NCBI RefSeq assembly: GCF_000143415.4
Contig: NW_003314331.1
Span: forward strand, 8,266-72,265
Direction of reading: 5' to 3'
DNA length: 64,000 nt
From: Selaginella moellendorffii
Lineage: Eukaryota > Streptophyta > Lycopodiopsida > Selaginellales > Selaginellaceae
Under the pieces are notes generated by a model, which was not told the origin of the DNA, searched no databases, and saw nothing but the letters and a program-made list of their open reading frames with translations. The position numbers and the translations under genes were made by a program. Positions 10,849 through 19,402 of this stretch are shown in pieces. How positions within the stretch are numbered: position 1 is the first letter of the stretch; every line of letters begins with the position of its first letter.

Positions 10849-11676
10849 CTAGACTCTGAATCCTCGGCTGTTACGTCGCCCGCGAGCCTTCTCAAACTTG
10901 CGCCCCTTGGAGCGCACGTACGGCTTGGTGTGGCTGTGTGGCACACCAGGAGCCGGCCCAAAGTGCTTCACGGCCTCCCGAGCGGACTTGCGACCCCTCA
11001 AAAGTACCTTGGCAAAGCAACAAGAAAACTAAGAAACAGGGAGGGACTTTACGACTGATCGCTGCTTACCGTGTTGCATCCAGTGGGTGCCAGGAGCGCG
11101 AGCTCGTCAAAGGTGAGGCATTTCCCTCCGGCGTTGGTGATCCTGGCGCGGGCAGTCCGGGTGAAGCGCAGAGCCACCACTGTCATTGCGGGAACCGCCG
11201 CGAGTCTAGGATCGTCGGTGACCGTTCCAACGAGGACAGCGATCTTTCCCGACTGTGTCAGAAGGAAAAAAGAAAAACCAATCAAGAAGTGATGCGAGCA
11301 ATCGGAAACCTCACCTTCTTTTCCATGCTAGCGGAGAGGCGGGAGAGGGACACTGGCGGCTGGTTGGTTTTGCTCATGAAGAGCCGCTTGAGGATCACAG
11401 CGTTGAATTTGCTGTTGGTCCTTCTGACCAAGAACCGGTAGAGCTGCGAGAGAGGAAATGGAAAAGAAAATGCGTGAGAAATCGCGCAACCGCTCTAGAT
11501 CCAATGCCAAATCCCACGCACTCACCTTGACGAGCAGCTTGAGGTAGACATTGTCACTCTTGGGGGCTGTCCGCTTGGTCTTCTTGTTGCGCCCGCCGGC
11601 TTCGATGTCGATACCCTGCAGCAAAGCGAGCGCCGTGAGACGAGGCCATCCATCGCAGCAGGGATCCACCTACCAT
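10849..11676 (-). CDS. RPL18: 60S ribosomal protein L18 (eL18)
   Basis: Complete cytosolic ribosomal protein gene, 187 residues in five exons on the minus strand: 11,674-11,676 (the ATG alone), 11,526-11,615, 11,315-11,443, 11,070-11,252 and 10,849-11,007. All introns are GT-AG, 58-82 bp (11,616-11,673; 11,444-11,525; 11,253-11,314; 11,008-11,069), and every exon sums to whole codons. The protein starts [20 protein letters not shown], continues with [20 protein letters not shown], and ends with [17 protein letters not shown]...SRGFRV, the eukaryotic L18 signature from end to end. The length equals the usual plant size. It is a structural part of the large ribosomal subunit. An intron directly after the start codon, in front of the second codon, is a known style in plant ribosomal protein genes. 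A telo-box lies about 50 bp upstream of the ATG. Confidence 0.97.
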
Positions 11677-11721
11677 GGCGCTGCTCCTCCTCCTCCCTGG
11701 CGGCTGAAAAGCCCTAGTCCC

Positions 11722-11738
11722 CACAAAACCCTAAATCT
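11722..11738 (-). promoter_or_regulatory. telo-box upstream of RPL18
   Basis: AAACCCTAA at 11,726-11,734 lies about 50 bp upstream of the RPL18 ATG (reads TTAGGGTTT on the gene strand). Telo-boxes are established elements of plant ribosomal-protein and translation-factor promoters. Similar motifs occur before other genes here, for example at 36,489 and 54,230. Confidence 0.65.
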
Positions 11739-11939
11739 AGCCCCAGTCCGGTGTTCGATTCCATTGGACAACGTTAAAAGGAATATTCTTTTTCTGCCAA
11801 GGTTTCAAATCCAGCCAGGAACCTTGTGGTCATGGGTTCGAACCCTTTCCATCGACATTTTATTATTTAGGGTAGTAAGTCTTGGAATATGCTTTCAAAC
11901 TAAAAGAAAAGCTATCGTTGCTTGCCAAGAAGGAGACTT

Positions 11940-13265
11940 GCATCAAGCACAATGCAGAGAGAGCGCTGCAAAGCTCCTCACGGTGTCCGAGTTTGTTGCA
12001 AAGTCTAGGCCCCGGCACTGGAGCTCGGTGCATGGAATACATGGGACTCCGCCGAGGTGGACGAGACGCTGTTCCTGGAGCTCGCAGTTTGCTACATTGC
12101 TTGCCTCTGCGCCTCAAGTGCCGAGAGGAGTGCAACGCAGCTGGATTGTATGGTTGATTTCGCCTGCCAGAAGCTGCTCTCGTCGGTTGGAATCCATAGA
12201 CTTTCGTCGCTGGACGCAGCTAAGCAAGATGAGAGCGAGCACTTGGAGCTACTTTGGGCAAAGTTTTGCGAAAACAAGGTTTGTGTTTGTCTCATGTTCT
12301 TTCCTTTCTTTTTCACGTTTCCTTGGTTCGAATGGCCGAAAAACCAGCACGCAACGAAACCGATATGGATCTCCCGTACCAAAGATCCGCTCCACTCCCG
12401 TACCGGATGCCTTCGAACCGGAAATTCAGATGAAATAAACCATCTGTTGCTTCAGTTCTCTCATCAAATAATGTTTGCAGGGTGCTGCCAAGGCAAAAAG
12501 ATGACGAGTAAACCAGGCACAAGGAATACACAAATACCATCTGGTTATGGTGCACTCGAGCCACCGTGAAATGCCCTCTATGTCTCTGCTGGTCAAGGAA
12601 CTCGTCCTGCTGCTCCAAGGGATCGAGAACAACAAGTTGCTGCGATCACTCGTCATGGAGACGCCACCCCTGTCCGTGCTGCCGCACCACCAACGCCTTG
12701 CATCTGGCTTGGACGCTACGACCTCCGAATCTATCACAACCACAACTTAACGTGTAAGTTGTTGCCTCTCAAGAGTTTATCTTTTTAAAAGCTTGTGTTC
12801 GGTACACAGGATGCTCCAAAGCAGGAGGAGAAAAAGGATAGTTTTTTTCTTTTATATGATCAGAAGTGTGAGCTTATATCTTCGTGTTTGCACCACACAG
12901 GTGTTGCGGGATGGCTTTCACAAGGAGCGCACCCCCATCTCTGATCGAACAGACCTGCGACGTGACACTCATGACAGCTTCTGGTACATGATCCGATTCT
13001 AAAGCTACTTGACTTACTTCGTGCGTCGTTTTCATCTCCTTTTCGTAAGCGTCCACGATTGCGATCCCAAAGGCCGCCTTGGCGTGCCTCTAGGAAGTAT
13101 GTTGGGCATTGCAGGGAAGTTCCAACACCCCGTGAGTCTGTGCTCAACGATGTCCATAGAACATTCACAAAGACTCTCGGGTTGGAGAAGAAGTCGAGAC
13201 CCACCAGGGATGGCAGTTCTGTAGGTAGAAGCTCGAGAGTTGGATGTAGAAAAGAAAGATTGGTC
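11940..13265 (+). pseudogene. broken inverted copy of the unknown gene at 4,087-5,980
   Basis: The plus strand repeats the motifs of the 4,087-5,980 gene in the same order: AAKLLTVSEFVA near 11,970, then in another frame DETLFLELAVCYIAC and QLDCMVDFACQKLLSS (12,057-12,180), then SEHLELLWAKFCENK up to a GTTTGTG donor at about 12,278. VKELVLLLQGIENNKLLRSL is at about 12,592-12,651, VLRDGFHKERTPIS near 12,902, and YVGHCREVPTPRES followed by TKTLGLEKKSRPT near 13,100-13,200. Several intron borders are shared, including the donor after HNLT (TGTAAGTT) and the acceptor before VLxDxFxKERTP. Frame changes in the first exon and a shortened middle exon make it a pseudogene. It lies about 6 kb from its partner in opposite orientation, so it arose by inverted segmental duplication. 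Confidence 0.75.
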
Positions 13266-13497
13266 CAAAATTGAGCTTAATTTACGGGACATTTATGGAC
13301 TGTTATTGACTATGTTCATTTGGCATTGACTCTGCCAGACTAGCTTTCGACGACGTTCTTTTGAGGCGAGCTCGTCTGCTCGTACGGCCGTGGTACAGGA
13401 TAATCAGATCTTGGAGAAAGACTAGGGCATTCGCGAAGCCTCGGACTTCTTGGAGAGAGGAAGGAGATTCTTGTAAGCTCTTAGATAGAACTCATTC

Positions 13498-14415
13498 TTA
13501 TTTCCATCTCTTGGATTCCCACGTCTCGGCCAATGCCACTGCTTGCTCGAGCGTCTGGGGATTGTGATCATCCACGCCCATCCGGACGCTACACTTGAGG
13601 CCGTGCACGTAGTACGCCACCTTGTCCTCATCGCTCAATCCGGGCAGCCGCGACACGAGCTTGCAAAACCGTGAGCTATACTCCCTCACCGACTTGAGCT
13701 GCCGGAGATCCATGAGCGCGAACTTGGCCTCGCGCTGGTAATTCGCGGGCATGAAGAACTTGAGGAACGCGTCCCGGAAATCCTCCCAGCTGCCCACCAT
13801 GGCGGAGCTGGAGCTGGAGTTCTTCCACCAGAAGTAGGCCGCGTCCTTGAGATGGTAAGTCGCGATCAGCACTTTCTCGTCCGGGGTAGCCTGGCCGATT
13901 CGAAAGTAGCTCTCCACCTTGTGGAGCCACTCCCAGATCGTCTCGGCGTCGCGCTCGCCGCGGTAGATCGGGATCCTTGGCGGCTGGTGGTGCTCCTGAT
14001 GGATGCGCGAATCGAAGGAGCCATTGGAGCTTTGATCCGAGGGGCTGCTGCCGCCCTTCTCCTGGTCGTGGAAGCTGTAGCTCTCGATGGTCTCCTCTTG
14101 CAAATCTGGGTATGGAGGAGGAGGAGGTGGAGAAGGAGCCACATTGGATTCTCTGTGCTTGGCCATGGTGTCGAGATTGGAGACGAACACCTTGGTGGTG
14201 TGCTCAAAGAGATTGGAGCTAGAAGTACCTCGCGGGATTGGAGAGAGCGACGAGGATGGCTGCTTGCTCCTCGCGGTGGCACCGGCGGCGACCTTGAGGC
14301 TCAGCACCTCCGCCGAGAGCCGCGCCAGGAACACATTGAGCTCCGCCATGACGCCCTCGAGCGATTCCAGCCGCCGCTCCAGCTCCTCCTGCCGATCCTC
14401 GCTGGTGGGTTTCAT
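13498..14415 (-). CDS. retrotransposon gag-like protein, intact single ORF without pol
   Basis: A single uninterrupted minus-strand frame of 305 residues starts at ATG 14,415 (GTG-initiated extension ignored). Residues about 5-45 form a predicted coiled coil (EELERRLESLEGVMAELNVF). A proline-rich linker (SPPPPPPYPDL) follows. Residues about 145-300 form a Retrotrans_gag domain: PPRIPIYRGERDAETIWEWL, AAYFWW, WEDFRDAFLKFF, LRQLKSVREYSSRFCKLVSR, then a GL...PQTLEQAVALAE tail. This is the capsid-type domain of Ty3/gypsy elements, which assembles the particle. The frame ends at WESKRWK, before any zinc knuckle. No protease, reverse transcriptase or integrase follows on that strand, and no LTR is evident. 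Its GC-rich codon use resembles nearby host genes rather than the AT-rich dead elements in the window. It may be a recent gag remnant or a domesticated gag gene. Confidence 0.8.
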   Translation of the reverse strand: MKPTSEDRQEELERRLESLEGVMAELNVFLARLSAEVLSLKVAAGATARSKQPSSSLSPIPRGTSSSNLFEHTTKVFVSNLDTMAKHRESNVAPSPPPPPPYPDLQEETIESYSFHDQEKGGSSPSDQSSNGSFDSRIHQEHHQPPRIPIYRGERDAETIWEWLHKVESYFRIGQATPDEKVLIATYHLKDAAYFWWKNSSSSSAMVGSWEDFRDAFLKFFMPANYQREAKFALMDLRQLKSVREYSSRFCKLVSRLPGLSDEDKVAYYVHGLKCSVRMGVDDHNPQTLEQAVALAETWESKRWK

Positions 14416-14589
14416 CACGGGATCCACCCAAGCTGCGCGGATCGAGACGATTCGGAGATGAGCGATGATGATCCACGCACAAAAGCCCCAAATGTGCTAT
14501 TTGAAAATGGATAGTACTGTCGGTGCGGTGATGGCGATGAATCGCCAGCCCGCCAGCGCGATCTGATTCAAATACTTTCCCCATAATCA

Positions 14590-14685
14590 CCGCGCTATGT
14601 ATTCCAACGCGCGGTACAGCGCGGTAACTGCAGCCGTACCGCACGGTACCGCGCGGTACAGTGCGGTAGCACGCGCTAACTTAAC
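14590..14685. repeat. cluster of GCGGTA / TACCGC palindromic motifs
   Basis: About 95 GC-rich bases upstream of the gag-like ORF carry at least seven copies of GCGGTA or its complement TACCGC, including the palindromic TACCGCGCGGTA and repeated GCGCGGTACAG. Alternating orientations allow several hairpins. Function unknown; it could be a protein-binding array or a terminal piece of a mobile element. Confidence 0.6.
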
Positions 14686-15603
14686 TTCCAGGTTTGGTCG
14701 GCCAATCCACATCAGTCGCCAGATCTCTGCACGTTGCTGGTTTGATTTTTGTTTCCTCGATCAGTACACACGTGATTGCTGCTGCTAGATCACTCGATCA
14801 CCACTGCATCACTGGAAAAAAAAAACAAAGAAAGAAACGATAAAACAGAGTAAAGCCACATTTGTTTTGCTTGTGTTCTTGTCTGGATCACAGAGCACAA
14901 ACAAAAAGCTCTCAGACGCAAGCAAAGCGCGAGACTTCTCTCTCTTTCGCGATCGATCTCGCTTTCCAAAACTCTCCTTTCCCAAACTCTAGCCAAAAAT
15001 TCCGCGGGAGAGACAGGCATTGAAGACACGACATGAACAGTCATGGGATCCATCAACCGTAGCGTCATACGTATGCTCTACCCAGGAGAGTCTTGATCCA
15101 TCCAATTCTATAATAGAAGTTCCAAGCTAAGAGTCCGAGAATGAGAGGGAAAAGATAAAAGCGCTGGTGTAGATAGATGTGATTGAAGCGTTTTGGAAAG
15201 GAATCCTCATTGTTTGTGAGTGCGCTCGCATGAGAGTTACTCGTCTTGTTGCTTTGTGTGGAATAGTATGTATGGTCGCAATACAAAGCTTCTTCCACGG
15301 GCTCTCAAAGTCAAGCCTCCAGACTCGATCAAGATCGCTCTAAACGCGGAGTTGATCGAATCGTTTTACAGTTCCTCTTCTTCTTTTTAAGGTCCTTGAT
15401 TCCCATCCCAATCGTTGTCACTCCTTCCTCCTGCACGATCCGATCGATCCTTAGCTGGAGAGCATTCTCCAGAGGAAGTCTCTTTTCTCCTTCCAAACTC
15501 CCCAATATCTGCAGGAAAAACCGTCCTTTTGATCGACGAGATCCTCCCTCTTCGTCTCTAGCTCGCGGTGATTCGAACGAGCGAGAGAAAGGAGCAAGAG
15601 GAA

Positions 15604-17791
15604 ATGGAGAAGATCGCGGCCCTGGTGCTAGCGACTGCGGTGGTGATAGCCTGGATCGCCCCGGCCGCGCGAGGCGAGGTGAGGAGCTTCCAGTGGAAGG
15701 TGGAGTACATCTACTGGGCTCCGGATTGCGTGGAGACGGTGGTGATCGGGATCAATGGGCAGTACCCGGGGCCGACGATCCGCGCCACCGCGGGCGACAC
15801 CATCCGCGTGGAGCTGGAGAATGGAATGAGCACCGAGGGCCTCGCCATCCACTGGCATGGAATTCGCCAGGTTAGAGCAAAGAGTTTCCTCTCGATTGGA
15901 TCATCGATTTCCAGAGAGAAGAGAGCGGTCCTCTAAAGATGATGATGATGATGATCTCGCAGATTGGAACTCCCTTCTACGATGGCGTCCCATTCGCATC
16001 CCAATGCCCGATCAATCCCGGCGAGACATTCACATACGAGTTCGTGGTGGACAGAGTGAGTGAGTGATTGATTGAGCTCGAAGATCAAGCACTGATTTTT
16101 CTATCCATTTTTTCCTCTGATCGCTGGCAGCCAGGAACTTACTTCTATCACGGGCACTATGGCTTGCAGCGCTCGGCCGGGCTGTACGGATCGCTCATCG
16201 TCGACCCCGTGCCGAGCGACGCCGTACCATTCACTTACGATGGCGAGCTCAGCATCGTCCTCAACGACTGGTGGCACCGATCGATCTACAGCCAGGAGAC
16301 GGGCCTGTCGCAGCTGGGCAGCGCGTTTCGATTCGTGGGCGAGCCCCAGGTAAGAAGAAAACGCAAACGTCGCGATCGCGACAGGGGGATGGATCGTTTA
16401 TCAGTCGATTGATCTCTCGATCGATGCGAAAAGTTTCGAGCTAAAACGAATCACACTGTTTTGCTGGCGCAGTCGCTGCTGATCGAGGGTCGCGGTCGCT
16501 ACAACTGCTCATTGATTCCCGCGGCGCCGTCGTCTCCACCCCTGTCGGGCGATGTAATGTCGTGTAACAGCTCCCGGCCGCAGTGCGCGATGCATGCCCT
16601 CGCCGTACGGCCGGGTCTGACGTACCGACTGCGCATCGCCAGCGTCGCCTCATTGTCATCGCTCAACTTTCTCCTCGAGGTACGGTACCCCATCTTCCAT
16701 AGCCCCGTACTCTCATCCGTACACACCTTTCGCCATTTCGTCTCAACTCCCTTTTCGTACACTTTGCCGTACTCTCTCTCTCTGTGGATTGAGCTTGACA
16801 TGGATGAATTTTTGTGCTGCGCGATCAGGGTCACAACATGACGCTGGTGGAAGCCGACGGCCACTACGTTACACCCGTGGAGATCTCCAACCTCGACATC
16901 TACTCGGGCGAGACATACTCGGTGCTCGTCACCGCCAACCAAGATCCATCGCGCAGCTACTGGGCGGCGGTGAATGTGCGCGGGAGGAGGCCGGCCACTC
17001 CTACAGGCCTCGCAATCCTGAGCTATGGCGATGGAAGCTCGAGCTCGGCGCCACCGAGCACTCCCGCGCCGCAGAGCCCCGCCTGGGACGACTTCGCCTA
17101 CAGCGTTGCCCAGGCCAGGCGGGTGGTCTCGCGGCCGGGCTTCCAGATCCCTCTCCCGGAGCGAGCAAACGTTAGACTGATGCTCCTCTCGACCCAGAAC
17201 CGGATCGATGGCAAGATCAAGTGGGCGATCAACAACGTCTCCTACGTCCCGCGCGCCACGCCCGTGATCGCGGCCTTCCAGTTCAACCTCACCACCGCCT
17301 ACGATCTCGCCGCCTCCCCGCCCCGCGATTTCTCCAGGGGCTACAAGATCCGGAACGCGCCCCCGAATCCCAGCGCCATCCAGGGCAGCGGCGTCTACAC
17401 CTTCCGCCACAACGACGTGGTGGACGTGGTGCTCCAAAACTCCAACACGCTCGTCCCAAACAACAGCGAGATCCATCCCTGGCACTTGCACGGCCACGAT
17501 TTCTGGGTTCTTGGGTATGGCAGCGGGATCTACCGTTCGCACCGCCACGGCAGCACGCTCAACTTCGTCAACCCGCCAATGCGCAACACGGTCGCGGTGT
17601 TCCCGTACGGGTGGACGTACCTCCGTTTCCGCGCGGACAACCCCGGGGTGTGGGCGTTCCATTGCCACATTGAATCACATTTCCATATGGGAATGGGGGT
17701 CATGTTTGCCGAGGGCGTTGACCGCCTCCCTCGAATCCCGGCACAAGCTCTGGGCTGTGGCTACACCAAGGCGCTCTTCACAGCGCCCTAA
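15604..17791 (+). CDS. L-ascorbate oxidase (secreted multicopper oxidase)
   Basis: Complete gene of 582 residues in five exons: 15,604-15,870, 15,963-16,055, 16,131-16,349, 16,473-16,679 and 16,829-17,791. All introns are GT-AG, 75-149 bp, and all exons have whole-codon length. An N-terminal signal peptide ([20 protein letters not shown]) directs it to the apoplast. Copper ligand motifs are complete: HWHGIRQ and [11 protein letters not shown] (trinuclear site), [11 protein letters not shown], and [13 protein letters not shown] for the type 1 and trinuclear coppers. The HGHYG form and the ending [11 protein letters not shown] fit ascorbate oxidase better than laccase. It oxidises ascorbate with reduction of O2 to water in the cell wall. 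An inward start at ATG 15,568 is possible but would put 12 polar residues before the signal peptide, so 15,604 is preferred. Close paralogues include monocopper-like SKU5 proteins, which lack these ligands. Confidence 0.93.
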
Positions 17792-17799
17792 TTCGAAGT

Positions 17800-18620
17800 T
17801 TAGATTCTGCCAACTTGGTTTCTATGCCAAAATGAAGTGCTTAGTAAATTGATTGAACTGGTCCAGGGAGGAGGAGTCTGTGGTGCTGCTAGATGAGGAC
17901 CTTTCATCTCTGCTGTAACTACTTGCTTCAATGTGGATATACTACCAACCTAATTCACTTCTAATATGATTTCTTTAATGCATCCCAAGATACATGCTTC
18001 CTGAAATCTATTTTACTAGTGAGACTTCCAGTTATGAGATATTCCAAAATAGACGCTCAACTGGAGGCATGAGCCCACGTTTCAGTTGAACTTTTGCAGT
18101 TAGCCTTCAATATGCAATATATTGTAAGTAAATTTTAGATTTATTGTAATTAATATATAATATAAAGTCTTAGGAATTTATTTTATTTAAAAAAAATTAT
18201 AATTTTTATAAAACATTTCTAAACTCAAAATTTTTATAATATATTTTTTTAAAATAATATTAATTTTTTATTGAAAAACTAATAATTTGCTGCATGAATT
18301 ATATTGAGATTTATTTAGGATAATATGTCTCATTATAAGAACAAAGAGTTGTAAGGATTTAAAATATAATAAACACTAGGATCAATGTGTGTAAGATTAT
18401 TAATAGCCACTTTTCCACATCTTGATACAACTTTTAAGCACTGAGCAATTCTAGGTCACTATATATATCTGGCAATAACAGCATATTCCATATCAATTTC
18501 TCTGCTTTGAGCAACTATATTTAACAAAACTATCAATTATGTTCTCTTAACATGTTTTAAATCACTGTCATAGATCTCCCAAACTTGATGAATCTAGCTG
18601 ATGTTACTATAGGTGATATA
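17800..18620. other. AT-rich intergenic DNA
   Basis: 3' flank of the ascorbate oxidase gene, then strongly AT-rich DNA from about 18,115. No coding motif seen. Confidence 0.5.
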
Positions 18621-18624
18621 ACGA

Positions 18625-18811
18625 GCAAGAACAATCGCAAGCTCAATCGCTCCTATCCAAAAACAAAGTTTTTAGCAGCTACAAAGCAAGAAAATAAACA
18701 GCAAGAACAATTGTGAGCTCAATCACTCCTATCCAAGAACAAAGTTTTAGCAACTACAAAGGAAATAAAAGAACGACCAAGAACAATCGCGAGCTCAATC
18801 GCTCCTATCTG
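18625..18811 (+). repeat. 76-bp tandem repeat, about 2.5 copies
   Basis: Copies begin at 18,625, 18,701 and 18,777, each with CAAGAACAAT followed by GAGCTCAATC, CTCCTATC and AAAACAAAGTTTT; the last copy is cut off after CTCCTATC. A few substitutions separate the copies. Confidence 0.85.
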
Positions 18812-18979
18812 AGACATCATATGTGCTGCTCGCAAACATATTTGAGTCGTCTTTAAAACAGATGATCACTAGAGCTCGGCTATTTTTTATAAGCATTGGA
18901 GTTAACTACGTTCGACGGATGTATAGCATTTGACCCGTGGTCTATGTGACGTCTGATTTTACTGATATCATTTCTTCCA

Positions 18980-19385
18980 GGTAAGAACTGGGAGGATTTC
19001 ACGATGCAACTGATCTACTATATCGGACCTTTGATGGTTGCATTTCTAGTACGTGAATTTTCTCTTCGAAAACGTTTTTCTTTATCTTTTTCTTCAGGTT
19101 TATGTAATCGATGGCGAGCATGGAAGAACATGGTTCCATTTTTCCTGAGAGATTCTACTAAAATATCCACACTTCGAGAATGTCGATCAAAGAGTTGTGA
19201 CTGACACACTTCTTTTCAGCTCCATTATCACTGATCTTTTCCCTTTCAGCTGTATTTGTAGAAGATCAATCCACCAGTCTTGTTGCTTGGACGCACTGGA
19301 ATTAATTTCGTTCGTAATGAAAGTTTTGGTTAATCTCGTGAGTTGGAATTTTAATGGAGGGATCCACAGGACCATCCTTTTAAAA
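18980..19385 (+). pseudogene. partial duplicate of internal exons of the ABC transporter downstream
   Basis: The plus strand reads KNWEDFTMQLIYYIGPLMVAFL at about 18,984-19,050, then after a TTCTTCAG acceptor a diverged region containing VYVIDG, then DQRVVTDTLLF and ITDLFPFS up to about 19,280. These align with KNREEFVKQLIYYLGLLVAALP, VYVIRGYAQD, DQRVVDDIDSF and ITDLASFSGILYRIYPP of the copy at 19,899-20,352. The segment has frame changes and no start or nucleotide-binding part. It is a truncated copy placed just upstream of the main copy, most likely from unequal exchange. Confidence 0.7.
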
Positions 19386-19402
19386 AGAGATCAAGCTAGG
19401 AG

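Noticed and set aside
11762-11870. Possible tRNA or SINE B-box (GGGTTCGAACCC near 11,837, and a GGTTTCAAATCC like box near 11,803)
   Set aside because: No A-box, no pairing acceptor stem or anticodon arm could be built around it.
16499-17668. 389-codon minus-strand frame
   Set aside because: Fully antisense to the last exons of the ascorbate oxidase gene, with low-complexity composition.
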